64,000 bases of DNA. Origin: Mesorhizobium sp. M1D.F.Ca.ET.043.01.1.1 (GTDB lineage Bacteria; Pseudomonadota; Alphaproteobacteria; Rhizobiales; Rhizobiaceae). The position numbers were made by a program, and so were the translations under genes. The stretch lies in assembly GCF_003952385.1 (NCBI RefSeq), contig NZ_CP034444.1:3596001-3660000 (forward strand). The letters are read 5' to 3'. Under the pieces are notes generated by a model that was not told the DNA's origin, did no database searches, and worked only from the letters and a program-made list of their open reading frames with translations. Shown here piece by piece: positions 35,862-45,093 of the stretch. How positions within the stretch are numbered: position 1 is the stretch's first letter; the number at the start of each line of letters is the position of its first letter.

Positions 35862-36533
35862 TCAAGCGGGGAGAGCGGGATCCCACCGCCAGACGGTGGT
35901 GCGCTTGACCTCGGCATCCTCCAGCACGCGCGTCACCGGCACCTGGTAGACGGCGAGCGATCGCAGCCCCTTCTTCGGCAGGTAGGCTCGGCCGGGATCG
36001 CCGACGAGGATCTCGGCGCCGCGCGCTTTCAGGCTGCTGAACCACGGCACCAGCCTGTCCGCCAGCGGCTTGTCGTAGAAGACGTCGCCGGCGAGCACGA
36101 CGTCCCAGCCGTCATCCGTACCGATGCAGTCGGCATCGAGGAATTCGGCCTTCACGCCATTGGCTTCCAGGTTGAGCGTGATCACCGTTTGGCAAAAAGG
36201 GTCGATATCGGCGGCGATCACTTGCGCCGCGCCGGCCTTCAAGGCGGCGATCGCGACCATGCCGGAGCCGGAAGCGAAATCGAGCACGCTTTTGCCCCGC
36301 ACCATCGCCGGATGGTCGAGCAGATAGCGGGCGAGGCCCTGGCCGCCGGCCCAGGCGAAGGCCCAGAAGGGCGGCGGCAGGCCGATCTCGGCCAGCTCCT
36401 CCTCGGTGCGCAGCCAAAGATCATGCGCCTCGTCGGCCAGGTGCAGCAGCACTTCCGGTACATGCGGCGGCGCCATCAGCGCCGTGTTATCGAGGATGAA
36501 AGTCTTTGCGCTTTTGGGCGAGAGCCTGGTCAC
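35862..36533 (-). CDS. Class I methyltransferase, Nnt1/ETF-beta lysine methyltransferase-like
   Basis: A 223-residue seven-beta-strand methyltransferase. LPPPFWAFAWAGGQGLARYL and the SAM motif GKSVLDFASGSGMVAIAALK are typical of COG3897, which includes the bacterial enzyme that methylates lysine on electron-transfer flavoprotein beta. WDVVLAGDVFYDKPLA contains the post-motif D-x-F-Y. It starts with GTG overlapping the EVE stop (GTGA at 36530-36533), so the two are coupled. Substrate is by analogy only. Confidence 0.8.
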   Translation of the reverse strand: MTRLSPKSAKTFILDNTALMAPPHVPEVLLHLADEAHDLWLRTEEELAEIGLPPPFWAFAWAGGQGLARYLLDHPAMVRGKSVLDFASGSGMVAIAALKAGAAQVIAADIDPFCQTVITLNLEANGVKAEFLDADCIGTDDGWDVVLAGDVFYDKPLADRLVPWFSSLKARGAEILVGDPGRAYLPKKGLRSLAVYQVPVTRVLEDAEVKRTTVWRWDPALPA

Positions 36534-36955
36534 GGCGCCGGGTTGAGATCGGCCATGCGGCAGACCTCTTTCCACTCTGCCGGCGTCACCGGCTGCACGG
36601 AAAGCCGGCCCAGCCGGACCAGCGCCATGTCGGAGAGCTTCGGATTGGCCTTGACCTGTTCCAGCGTCACCGGCTTCGGCACGTCCTCGAAAGCGCGGAT
36701 ATCGACGCATTCCCAGCGCGGATCGTCGGTGGTGGTGTCGGGATGGGCGAGCGCGCAGACCTCGGCGATGCCGACGATGTCGAGGCCCTCGTTGGAGTGG
36801 TAGAAGAAGCCCAGATCGCCGATCTGCATCGCCTTCATGTTGTTGCGCGCGGCGTAGTTGCGCACACCGTCCCACTGCGTGCCGGCCTTGCCTTTCGCCT
36901 TCAGCGCCTCGAAGGAGAAGACCGAGGGTTCGGACTTGAACAGCCAGTAGTTCAT
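36530..36955 (-). CDS. EVE domain protein
   Basis: 141 residues, the whole being one EVE (PUA-like) domain: MNYWLFKSEPSVFSFEAL at the start, then WDGVRNYAARNNMKAMQIGD and GFFYHSNEG, which line the binding cavity for modified bases. Relatives bind methylated or hydroxymethylated cytosine or RNA. It is coupled to the methyltransferase. EVE proteins are near universal in alphaproteobacteria. Confidence 0.92.
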   Translation of the reverse strand: MNYWLFKSEPSVFSFEALKAKGKAGTQWDGVRNYAARNNMKAMQIGDLGFFYHSNEGLDIVGIAEVCALAHPDTTTDDPRWECVDIRAFEDVPKPVTLEQVKANPKLSDMALVRLGRLSVQPVTPAEWKEVCRMADLNPAP

Positions 36956-37001
36956 CTCAGTTGTCCTGTTGCCGTTGTCGGTGAGCCATTATTCAGCGCT
37001 G

Positions 37002-37125
37002 GCGCTGCCCCTCACCCTACCCTCTCCCCGTAAGGACGGGGAGAGGGGGTCGCCAGCGTTGGAGCCTCTCCCTTCTCCCCGTTCTTACGGAGAGAAGGGA
37101 GAGGCAGCCGGATGAGGGGCAGCGC
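37002..37125. repeat. Palindromic intergenic element, family D
   Basis: Outer 13-bp arms GCGCTGCCCCTCA (37002-37014) and complement (37113-37125) enclose two perfect hairpins: 10 bp (37021-37030 with 37037-37046) and 13 bp (37065-37077 with 37092-37104). The form resembles rhizobial RIME-type mosaic elements. It fills the gap between the EVE and YciI genes. Confidence 0.8.
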
Positions 37126-37134
37126 AAACGAACC

Positions 37135-37431
37135 TCATTCGGCCGCGGGCTTCTGGAAGACCCAGTTCCATGCTCGGATTTCGACGCTCTCGAACAGCCC
37201 GGCCTTGGCATAGGGATCGGCGGCCGCCAGTGCTTGCGCGCCGGCGATGTCAGGCGCTTCGATCATCACCAGGCTGCCGTCGGGCTTGCCGTCTTTGTCG
37301 AGAAACGGGCCGGCAAAGGCAAGTTTCCCCTCGCTGATCAGGCCTTCCAGGAACGCCGCGTGCGCCGGCCGCGTGTCGACACGCAGCTGCAGGCTGCCGG
37401 GCTTGTCCTTGCAAATCAACGCGAACAGCAT
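37135..37431 (-). CDS. YciI-like protein
   Basis: 98 residues of the YCII family: MLFALICKDKPGSLQLRVDT, RPAHAAFLEGL, and the conserved GPFLDKDGKPDGSLVMIEA, with the His-Asp pair of E. coli YciI visible as PAHAAFL and ADPYAKAGLFE. Some relatives are weak hydrolases. It follows gpsA on the same strand after 16 nt, so tsaD-gpsA-yciI looks like one operon. Confidence 0.88.
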   Translation of the reverse strand: MLFALICKDKPGSLQLRVDTRPAHAAFLEGLISEGKLAFAGPFLDKDGKPDGSLVMIEAPDIAGAQALAAADPYAKAGLFESVEIRAWNWVFQKPAAE

Positions 37432-37447
37432 GTCTAAACTCCGATGT

Positions 37448-38461
37448 TCAGATGTCGGTTTCGGTTTTGAGCGGCCGCGTCATCAGCGCGGTCACCGCCT
37501 GGCCGATGGTCACCTTGCGATCCAGGATGGCGGCGACGGCTGAAATGATCGGCGCCTCGATTTGGCGCTCGGCGGCGATACGGGCGGCAATGCCGGCCGT
37601 CGGCACGCCTTCGGCGAGCGGCAGGCCGGCAAGCGGCTTGCCCTGGCCCAGCGCCAGGCCATAGGCGAAATTGCGCGATTGCGCCGAGGAACAGGTGAGC
37701 AGCAGGTCGCCGAGGCCGGAAAGCCCCATCAGCGTCTCCGGCCTGGCGCCGAAGGCCGCGCCGATGCGGCGCAATTCGACGAAGCCGCGGGTCACCATGG
37801 CGGCCTGGGCGCTGGCGCCGAGCCGGGCGCCGGTGACGGCGCCGGCGGCGATGGCGAAGACGTTCTTCAGCGCGCCGCCGATCTCGACGCCGATCAGGTC
37901 GTCGCTGGAATAGCAGCGCAGGTTCTCGGCCGAAAAGCGGGCGGCGAGCTCCGCCGCCAGTTGCCCGTCCCGGGCGGCAACCACGACGGCTGTCGGCAGG
38001 CCGCGCGCCACATCGCTGGCAAAACTCGGACCGGAAAGTGCCGCGACAGGATTGCCCGGCAGGTTTTCCTCCACGATCGTCGACAGCAGCGCGCCGGTAT
38101 CGCGCTCGATGCCCTTGGCGCAGAGGACCAGCGGCACGCCGTTCGGCACATGGCCGCCGGCCGTGGCCAGCACCGCGCGCAGCGATTGCGCCGGCGTCAC
38201 CGCCAGCACGCAATTCGTACCGTCGAGCGCCGCGGCGACATCGCTGGTGGCGACGATGCCCGGCTCGATCGCGATGCCGGGCAGATAGCGTGGGTTTTCG
38301 CCGCGATCGATCGCGGCGACGGTTTCGGCATCGCGCGCATAGAGGCGCACGAAATGGCCGGCGCGCAGCATTGCCAGCGCCAGCGCCGTGCCCCAGGCGC
38401 CGCCGCCGAGCACCGCAACGCGCCATCCGCTCGCAGGTCTTCTTTCCCCGCTCGTGGTCAT
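37448..38461 (-). CDS. gpsA: Glycerol-3-phosphate dehydrogenase (NAD(P)+)
   Basis: A 337-residue enzyme that makes sn-glycerol-3-phosphate from dihydroxyacetone phosphate for phospholipids. The dinucleotide motif is [17 protein letters not shown]. The catalytic region shows [28 protein letters not shown], and [16 protein letters not shown] with the catalytic Lys. ATG at 38461 overlaps the tsaD stop by 4 nt. Confidence 0.95.
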   Translation of the reverse strand: MTTSGERRPASGWRVAVLGGGAWGTALALAMLRAGHFVRLYARDAETVAAIDRGENPRYLPGIAIEPGIVATSDVAAALDGTNCVLAVTPAQSLRAVLATAGGHVPNGVPLVLCAKGIERDTGALLSTIVEENLPGNPVAALSGPSFASDVARGLPTAVVVAARDGQLAAELAARFSAENLRCYSSDDLIGVEIGGALKNVFAIAAGAVTGARLGASAQAAMVTRGFVELRRIGAAFGARPETLMGLSGLGDLLLTCSSAQSRNFAYGLALGQGKPLAGLPLAEGVPTAGIAARIAAERQIEAPIISAVAAILDRKVTIGQAVTALMTRPLKTETDI

Positions 38462-39546
38462 GCCTTGGCACCGCGCCGGCCGGAGCCGACCAATGGAGCC
38501 GAAATGCTGTCCAGCGGCCAGCGCGAGCGCGGCACGAAGTCGGCGGCATTCTCGCCGACGATCCCGGCACGCAGCCGCTCGATGCCGGCCCAGGCGATCA
38601 TCGCGGCATTGTCGGTGCAGAGCTTCTGCGGCGGCGCCACGAATGCAAAGCCGGCTTCGGAGCACAGGGCTTCGAGCGTCGCCTTGATCGTCCGGTTGGC
38701 GGCGACACCGCCGGCGACGACCAGCGCAGGGTTCGCCTTGTCGGGAAATTCCTCACGGAAACGGGCGAGCGCGCGGGCGACACGGTCGCCCAGCGTGTCG
38801 GCCACCGCCGCCTGGAAGGAGGCGCAGATGTCGGCGACATCCTGGTCGCTGAGCGGCGCGATCGCCGTCGCCGCCTGGCGCACGGCGGTCTTCAGTCCTG
38901 AGAAGGAGAAATCCGGCTGCGCGGCACCTTTCATCGGACGCGGAAAGGCAAAGCGGCTCGCATCGCCGCTTACCGCCGCCTTCTCGACATTCGGTCCGCC
39001 CGGATAGGGCAGGCCGAGCATCTTGGCCGTCTTGTCGAAGGCCTCGCCCAGCGCGTCGTCGATGGTCGTCGCCCAGCGCTGGTAGTCGCCGACGCCGCGC
39101 ACCGCGACGATCTGGGTGTGGCCGCCTGAGACCAGCAAAAGCAGATAAGGAAAATCCAGCCCATCGGTCAGCCTGGCAGTCAGCGCATGGCCTTCGAGGT
39201 GATTGATGGCAATCAACGGCTTGTTGGCGGCGGCGGCGATCGCCTTGGCGGTCATCAGTCCGACGATCAGTCCGCCGACAAGGCCGGGCCCGGCGGTCGC
39301 GGCAATCGCATCGATCTCGTCCAGCGAAACCGCCGAATCGGTCAGTGCTGCCGCGACGATGCCGTCCAGCGCCTCGACATGGGCGCGCGCGGCGATCTCG
39401 GGCACGACGCCGCCGAAGGCCGCGTGTTCCTCGATCTGGCTCAGCACGATGTTGGACAGTATTTCGGGCGCGGAGCCGCCGTCCAGCGCCACCACGCTGG
39501 CCGCCGTCTCGTCGCAGCTCGTCTCAATGCCCAGAACGCGGATCAA
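38458..39546 (-). CDS. tsaD: tRNA threonylcarbamoyladenosine synthase TsaD
   Basis: A 362-residue ASKHA-fold enzyme transferring threonylcarbamoyl to A37 of ANN-reading tRNAs. [17 protein letters not shown] opens it; the metal histidines are in [12 protein letters not shown]; the ATP site includes VSGGHTQIV and [19 protein letters not shown]. The C-terminal [13 protein letters not shown] and [10 protein letters not shown] are also standard. First gene of the operon with gpsA and yciI. Confidence 0.96.
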   Translation of the reverse strand: MIRVLGIETSCDETAASVVALDGGSAPEILSNIVLSQIEEHAAFGGVVPEIAARAHVEALDGIVAAALTDSAVSLDEIDAIAATAGPGLVGGLIVGLMTAKAIAAAANKPLIAINHLEGHALTARLTDGLDFPYLLLLVSGGHTQIVAVRGVGDYQRWATTIDDALGEAFDKTAKMLGLPYPGGPNVEKAAVSGDASRFAFPRPMKGAAQPDFSFSGLKTAVRQAATAIAPLSDQDVADICASFQAAVADTLGDRVARALARFREEFPDKANPALVVAGGVAANRTIKATLEALCSEAGFAFVAPPQKLCTDNAAMIAWAGIERLRAGIVGENAADFVPRSRWPLDSISAPLVGSGRRGAKA

Positions 39547-39769
39547 TTCGTCGCTGTCCTCGAAGATTGTGTCTCAGGCCTTTCCTATATAGGAGGTCAG
39601 TCGGTATTCAGGTGATGCCGGCCTGCAAATGGCGGTTTTCTGCGCTTCCGCTGCTCACGTACCAAAAATACGCTGCGCTCGGCTCTCGAAACCCACCAAT
39701 GTCGGCGCGGCCTGACCTGAATCTCGGCAGACCTCAAAGCCGCCTGGGGGTTATCACGGACCGCGCGCC

Positions 39770-40696
39770 ATGCAAACAACCTTGAAAATCGGAACACGCG
39801 GCAGCCCGCTGGCGCTGGCCCAGGCGCATGAGACGCGGGCGCGGCTGCTGAAGGCGCACGGCTTGCCTGAGCAGGCCTTCGAGGTGGTGCCGATCTCGAC
39901 CAGCGGCGACCGCATCCAGGACAGGCCGCTTTCGGAAGCCGGCGGCAAGGGCCTGTTCACCAAGGAAATCGAGGAAGCGCTGCTCGATGGCCGCATCGAC
40001 ATCGCGGTGCATTCGTCGAAGGACATGCCGACGGTGCTGCCCGAAGGGCTGGAGCTCGCCACCTTCCTGCCGCGCGAGGACGCGCGCGACGCCTTCATCG
40101 GCAAGACGGTGAAGCGGATCGCCGATCTGCCGCACGGCGCGACGATCGGGTCTTCGTCGCTGCGGCGCCAGGCGCTGATCCGCCGGATGCGGCCGGACCT
40201 CGACGTGGTGATGTTCCGCGGCAATGTGCAGACGAGACTGCGCAAGCTGGACGAAGGCGTCGCCGAGGGCACCATCCTCGCCTGTGCCGGGCTGAAGCGC
40301 CTCGGGCTCGAGAGCGTCATCACCGATTTGATGCCGCTGGATATTTTCCCGCCGGCGCCTGGCCAGGGCGCGATCGGCATCGAAAGCCGCATCGGCGACG
40401 GCGCGGTGGCAAAAATGCTGGCGGCCATCCACGACGTGCCGACCGGCCAGGCCTTGGCCTGCGAGCGCGCCTTCCTCGCCGCGCTCGACGGCTCCTGCCG
40501 CACCCCGATCGCCGGCCACGCGACCATATCGGGCGAAAAACTGGCTTTCGCCGGGCTGATCATCTCGCCCGACGGCACCGAGTCGCATGAGGTCCGGCTG
40601 GACGGCCCGGCTCGGGATGCGGCGAAAATTGGCGCAGAGGCTGCACGGACGGTGCGCGCCAAGGCCGGCGCCAAATTCTTCGAGGGCTGGGCCTGA
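39770..40696 (+). CDS. hemC: Porphobilinogen deaminase
   Basis: A 308-residue enzyme joining four porphobilinogens into hydroxymethylbilane. [18 protein letters not shown] opens it; the dipyrromethane cofactor is held by Cys243 ([14 protein letters not shown]); [16 protein letters not shown] and [15 protein letters not shown] bind substrate. Divergent from tsaD over 223 nt (39547-39769), a gap containing only a CCTATATAGG palindrome at 39584 that may belong to a promoter. hemD follows with 1 nt between. Confidence 0.96.
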   Translation: MQTTLKIGTRGSPLALAQAHETRARLLKAHGLPEQAFEVVPISTSGDRIQDRPLSEAGGKGLFTKEIEEALLDGRIDIAVHSSKDMPTVLPEGLELATFLPREDARDAFIGKTVKRIADLPHGATIGSSSLRRQALIRRMRPDLDVVMFRGNVQTRLRKLDEGVAEGTILACAGLKRLGLESVITDLMPLDIFPPAPGQGAIGIESRIGDGAVAKMLAAIHDVPTGQALACERAFLAALDGSCRTPIAGHATISGEKLAFAGLIISPDGTESHEVRLDGPARDAAKIGAEAARTVRAKAGAKFFEGWA

Positions 40697-40697
40697 C

Positions 40698-41408
40698 ATG
40701 ATCCGCGTCCTGGTGACGAGGCCGGAGCCGGGCGCCTCTCGTACGGCCCGACGGCTTGAAGCCCCGGGATTTCAGCCGATCCTGCTGCCGCTGACCGAAA
40801 CGGCGGCGCTGCCGGTCGAGACCAGCGTCTTTCCCGCCGCAGCGGTCGCCGTCACCAGCGCCAACGCGGTTCGTCATGCGCCGGCGAATCTGGTCGCGGC
40901 GCTTGCCGCCTTGCCTTGCCACGCGGTCGGGAAAAGGACCGCCGATGCCTGCCGAACGGCTGGATTTACGTCCGTCTCCGAAGGCCCCGGCGATGCCGAG
41001 GCGCTGGCCGGTGCGATAGCCGACAGGCTCGCAGGCAAGGATATGATCTATCTTTGCGGCCGTGTGCGCTTTCCGGTGTTCGAGGAACGGCTTGCGGCGG
41101 CGGGGATGCGCGTTCGGCCTGTCGAGACTTACGACACCGTCGAACTGGACTACAGCGATGCCGACGTCATTGCCCGATTGTCGGGCTTGCCGGTCGAGGC
41201 GGTGCTGCTCTATTCGGCCAAGGCGGCCGCTGCGACGATTAGCCTGATCATGCGCCCAACGCTGCGGCATCTCTTTGAAAGCACGGAGTTTTTGACCCTT
41301 TCGGCACGTGTCGCCAAGGCATTGGAGGGGGTCGGCGGGGCAAAGGTCCGCATTGCGGCGCAGCCTGACGAGGACGCGTTGCTGGCGCTTTTGTCGCTGC
41401 CGCGCTGA
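40698..41408 (+). CDS. hemD: Uroporphyrinogen-III synthase
   Basis: A 236-residue enzyme that closes and inverts ring D of hydroxymethylbilane. HemD is poorly conserved; MIRVLVTRPEPGASRTARRL, AVAVTSANAVR, AVGKRTADACRTAGF and LLYSAKAA support it, together with its place directly after hemC. No catalytic residue is invariant. The mic60 gene starts 99 nt downstream. Confidence 0.92.
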   Translation: MIRVLVTRPEPGASRTARRLEAPGFQPILLPLTETAALPVETSVFPAAAVAVTSANAVRHAPANLVAALAALPCHAVGKRTADACRTAGFTSVSEGPGDAEALAGAIADRLAGKDMIYLCGRVRFPVFEERLAAAGMRVRPVETYDTVELDYSDADVIARLSGLPVEAVLLYSAKAAAATISLIMRPTLRHLFESTEFLTLSARVAKALEGVGGAKVRIAAQPDEDALLALLSLPR

Positions 41409-41507
41409 GCCGCGTCATCACACCGCCCCTTTTCACCGCTTGGTGATGTGCTAGAGCATCCCCTAGACCCTTCGAACCATCCACAATCCAGTTCGCGGAG
41501 CCCAAGC

Positions 41508-42977
41508 ATGGTCAAGACGCCGAAGGTGCGACATTCGAAGAGCCGCCGCGAGCCGGTGATCATCGAGCTCGAACCCGGCGCCGTCTCGCGAATCACCGGC
41601 GAGGATGCCGCCAAGGACGAGGCCAACCCGCAACAGACCGACGAGGCGAAGGCGGAGGAAGCGGCCGACGCCTCGCAGCCTGACGCTCCGGAAGAGCCGA
41701 TCCATGCCGAGCAGACCGACGTCGAGGCGTGGGAACACGCCGATACGGCGCAGGCCGCGGCTGACGGGCCTGAAGCCAAAGGCAAGGACGAGGCGGAGGC
41801 GCCCTATCCGGGCGGCGAAGAGGCTGCGAAAAGCGAGCCAAAGAGCTTCGGCTATAATTTCGAGGACGCGTCGACCAGGACCGGTCCGGCCCCCTCGGCG
41901 CCGAAACCGGGCGAGGCCCGGAGCGACGATCATGCGGCGCCGCCATCCGGACGCGCCGGGGTGCGCACCCTCGCAGCCGGTGTCATCGGCGGCGTGATCG
42001 CCCTTGCCGGCGCCGGTCTCCTGCAGGCGGTCGGCCTGCTCGGCTCTCCGGCCTCGGGCGGACCGTCGCTCGACGGCGTCAATGGCGAGATCGCTTCGCT
42101 TAAGGGCGAGATCGCGGCGCTGAAGGAGGCGGGCGATGCCGGCGCCTCGGCCAAGGTCGACGGCCTGTCCTCGGCGCTCGACCAGGTGAAGTCGGATATC
42201 GCGGCGCTGAAATCGTCGGCCGGGCAAAGCGGCGACGGCACCGCGCTCAAGGCGCTCAACGACAAGCTCGGCCAGATCGAGACGGCAGTCGCCGACCTGC
42301 AGAAGGCCGGCAGCGCCGCTCCCGTCGATCTCGGACCGCTCAACGAGAAGCTCGCCGGGCTCGACGCGCTGGTCAAATCGGCCGGCGACGCGGCGAAGGC
42401 CGAAGACGGCCGGATCGCGGCGCTGGAACAGTCGGTGCAGCAGCTCTCCGGCAAGGTCGAGGCGCAGGCCTCGCAGCCGAAGATCGCGCTGGCGATTGCC
42501 GCTTCGGCGCTGAAGGCGGCGCTCGATCGCGGCGCGCCCTTTGCGACCGAGCTCGATACGTTCGCCGCGATCGCGCCGGACGCGCCCGAGCTTGGCGTTC
42601 TGCGCGGCTATGCGGAAAAAGGCGTGCCGACCCGCGCCACGATCGCCTCGGAAGCCGATGCCGCCGCCAATGCCATGGTCGAGGCGGCGACGCCGGTCGA
42701 CCAGAATGCCGGCTTCTTCCAGAGCCTGGTGTCGAGCGCCGAATCGCTGGTCAAGGTGCGGCCGGTCGGCGCCGTCGAAGGCAAGGGCGCGCCCGAAACC
42801 GTGGCGCGCATGGAGGTGGCGGTCAACCAGGGCGACTATGCCAAGGCGCTCGGCGAATACGACACGTTGCCCGACGCGGCGAAAGCGGCCGGCGCCGATT
42901 TTGCCGGCAAACTGAAGGCGCGGCTCGAGGTCGAAAAGCAGATCGAAGCGTTGATTGCCGGCGCGACGAAGGCGTGA
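41508..42977 (+). CDS. Mic60/mitofilin-like inner membrane protein
   Basis: 489 residues. Residues 1-145 are acidic and low-complexity. One transmembrane helix (about 150-175, AGVIGGVIALAGAGLLQAV) is followed by a coiled coil with repeated IAALK-like heptads (190-340). The last 150 residues (ALAIAASALKAALDRGAPFA onward) are the mitofilin-like domain. Alphaproteobacterial Mic60 shapes intracytoplasmic membranes and is known to sit beside heme genes and hemY, as here. ATG at 41508. hemY starts 10 nt after its stop. Confidence 0.82.
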   Translation: MVKTPKVRHSKSRREPVIIELEPGAVSRITGEDAAKDEANPQQTDEAKAEEAADASQPDAPEEPIHAEQTDVEAWEHADTAQAAADGPEAKGKDEAEAPYPGGEEAAKSEPKSFGYNFEDASTRTGPAPSAPKPGEARSDDHAAPPSGRAGVRTLAAGVIGGVIALAGAGLLQAVGLLGSPASGGPSLDGVNGEIASLKGEIAALKEAGDAGASAKVDGLSSALDQVKSDIAALKSSAGQSGDGTALKALNDKLGQIETAVADLQKAGSAAPVDLGPLNEKLAGLDALVKSAGDAAKAEDGRIAALEQSVQQLSGKVEAQASQPKIALAIAASALKAALDRGAPFATELDTFAAIAPDAPELGVLRGYAEKGVPTRATIASEADAAANAMVEAATPVDQNAGFFQSLVSSAESLVKVRPVGAVEGKGAPETVARMEVAVNQGDYAKALGEYDTLPDAAKAAGADFAGKLKARLEVEKQIEALIAGATKA

Positions 42978-42987
42978 GGACCATCCG

Positions 42988-44568
42988 ATGATCCGCATCC
43001 TCATCTTCCTTGCCGTCGTCTTCGCGCTGGGGCTGGGCTTTGCATGGCTGGCCGACCGTCCGGGCGAGATGCTCGTCACGTTCAACGGCTACCAGTACCA
43101 GGTCACGCTGATGGTGGCGGCGGTGGCGATCGTCGCCGTGGTCGCCGCGGTAATGATCGCGTGGTGGCTGATCAAGTCGCTGTGGAACAGCCCTTATACG
43201 ATCTCGCGCTATTTCAGGGTGCGCCGCCGCGACCGCGGCTACCAGGCGCTGTCGACCGGCATGATCGCGGCCGGCGCCGGCGACGGGGCGTTGGCGCGCA
43301 AGAAGACCAAGGAGGCTGCCAAGCTGATCAGCTCCGACCAGGAGCCGCTGATCAACCTGCTCGACGCGCAGGCCTCGCTGCTCGAAGGCGACCATGAAGG
43401 CGCGCGGGAAAAGTTCGAGCGCATGCTCGACGATCCGGAGATGCGGCTGCTCGGCCTGCGCGGTCTCTATCTCGAAGCCGAGCGGCTGGGCGACCGCAAC
43501 GCCGCGCGCCATTATGCCGGGCGTGCCGCGGCGGTGGCGCCGCAGCTCGCCTGGGCGGCGGAATCGACGCTGGAGGAACTGACCGAGCGCGGCGACTGGG
43601 ACGGCGCCCTGAAGCTGGTCGAGGCGCAGAAATCGACCCGGCAGATCGAGCGCGACGCCGCCAACCGCCGCCGCGCGGTGCTGCTCACGGCCAAGGCGCA
43701 GGCGCTGGTCGACAGCGACCCGAATGCCGCCCGGACCGCGGCGCTGGAAGCCAACAAGCTGGCGCCCGATTTCGCGCCGGCCGCGGTGATCGCGGCCAAT
43801 ATGCTTTTCCGGCAAAACGATGTGCGCAAGGGGTCCAAGATCCTGGAGACGGCCTGGCGGGCCGAGCCGCATCCGGACCTCGCCGAGCTCTACACCCATG
43901 CGAGGCCGGGCGATGCCGTGCTCGACCGCCTCAACCGGGCGAAGAAGCTGCAGGAGATGAAGAAGAACCACGCCGAATCGTCGCTTGTAGTGGCGCGCGC
44001 CGCGCTCGACGCGCAGGATTTCGCCACCGCCAGGCGCGAGGCGGAAGCCGCGATCCGCATTGACCGTCGCGAGGGCGCCTATCTGTTGCTGGCCGACATC
44101 GAGGAGGCCGAAACCGGCGACCAGGGCAAGGTGCGGCAGCTTTTGTCGAAGGCCGTGCGCGCGCCGCGCGATCCGGCATGGGTCGCCGACGGCGTCGTCT
44201 CCGAGCGCTGGGCGCCGGTGTCGCCGATCACCGGCAAGCTGGACGCCTTCACCTGGCGCGCGCCGATGGAGCGGCTGGGGCAGCTGATCGACAGCGAGAT
44301 CGACGCCGCCATTCCCGCCATTCCCGCCATCCCCGCCGCCGCGCCCGCTGCGCCGGATGAAGACAAGACGATCGATATCGCGCCTGACGGCACAGCCGAG
44401 AAGCCGGCCGCCGCGGCTGCGAACGGGGAACAGAAGGACGGGGCCGTCGCCGCTGCCGACGACATTGCGGGCGAGCAGGCGCCGGAGCCGCCGCGCTTGC
44501 CGGATGATCCCGGGGTGACGCCGGAAGACGAGGCGGAAAAAACGCCGCGCCGGTTTCGTTTGTTCTGA
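42988..44568 (+). CDS. hemY: HemY N-terminal domain / TPR protein
   Basis: 526 residues. Two membrane helices (1-22 and 40-65) bracket a short periplasmic loop with the HemY_N signature GLGFAWLADRPGEMLVTFNGY. TPR-like helices follow to about 400 (LLDAQASLLEGDHEGAREKF). The tail holds PAIPAIPAIPAAAPAAP and an acidic stretch. This HemY is the membrane-bound TPR protein, not the oxygen-dependent protoporphyrinogen oxidase of the same name in Bacillus. It probably organises heme enzymes with Mic60. Confidence 0.85.
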   Translation: MIRILIFLAVVFALGLGFAWLADRPGEMLVTFNGYQYQVTLMVAAVAIVAVVAAVMIAWWLIKSLWNSPYTISRYFRVRRRDRGYQALSTGMIAAGAGDGALARKKTKEAAKLISSDQEPLINLLDAQASLLEGDHEGAREKFERMLDDPEMRLLGLRGLYLEAERLGDRNAARHYAGRAAAVAPQLAWAAESTLEELTERGDWDGALKLVEAQKSTRQIERDAANRRRAVLLTAKAQALVDSDPNAARTAALEANKLAPDFAPAAVIAANMLFRQNDVRKGSKILETAWRAEPHPDLAELYTHARPGDAVLDRLNRAKKLQEMKKNHAESSLVVARAALDAQDFATARREAEAAIRIDRREGAYLLLADIEEAETGDQGKVRQLLSKAVRAPRDPAWVADGVVSERWAPVSPITGKLDAFTWRAPMERLGQLIDSEIDAAIPAIPAIPAAAPAAPDEDKTIDIAPDGTAEKPAAAAANGEQKDGAVAAADDIAGEQAPEPPRLPDDPGVTPEDEAEKTPRRFRLF

Positions 44569-44599
44569 GGCCGGGTCTGGCGGACAGGGAATGGTTTAG

Positions 44600-45079
44600 A
44601 TGTTCGAACGTGTGCTGTCGTTCTTGAGGGATTTGCCAGCCGGCGGCGGGGCCAAGCCGAACGCCGACGATCCGCGCGTCGCGGCCTCGGCGCTGCTCTA
44701 CCATGTGATGAACGCCGACGGCGTGCGCCAGGATGTCGAGTGGGAGCGGTTCAAGGAGATCCTCGCCGAGACCTATTCGATCAGCGGCGACGAGCTCGAC
44801 GCATTGGCGGCCGCCGGCGAGCGCGCCGACAACGAGGCGATCGACCTCTACGCCTTCACCAGCGTGCTCAAGCGCCATCTCGATGCCGAGGCGCGCAAGG
44901 CCTTCATCGGCCTGATGTGGGAGGTCGTCTATGCCGATGGCGAGTTGCACGAGCTGGAAGACAACACCGTCTGGCGCGTCGCCGAACTGATCGGCGTCGA
45001 GCGCCAGGACCGGATCGAGGCGCGCCGCAAGGCGGCGGCCGACGCGCCCGGCGCGCGCGGAACCTCGAGCGACGAATAG
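44600..45079 (+). CDS. TerB-family protein
   Basis: A 159-residue all-helical protein with paired acidic metal sites: HVMNADGVRQDVEWERFK in the first half and EVVYADGELHELEDNTVWR in the second, the TerB pattern. TerB domains in tellurite operons bind divalent metal at the membrane; no other ter genes are here. It follows hemY by 31 nt and the amidotransferase begins 14 nt after it, so it belongs to this transcript. Confidence 0.85.
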   Translation: MFERVLSFLRDLPAGGGAKPNADDPRVAASALLYHVMNADGVRQDVEWERFKEILAETYSISGDELDALAAAGERADNEAIDLYAFTSVLKRHLDAEARKAFIGLMWEVVYADGELHELEDNTVWRVAELIGVERQDRIEARRKAAADAPGARGTSSDE

Positions 45080-45093
45080 GATTTCGCCTGCCC

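Noticed and set aside
44600..45079. Tellurite resistance locus
   Set aside because: Only a TerB domain is present; no terC, terD or terZ relatives nearby, so it is better read as part of the heme/mic60 run.
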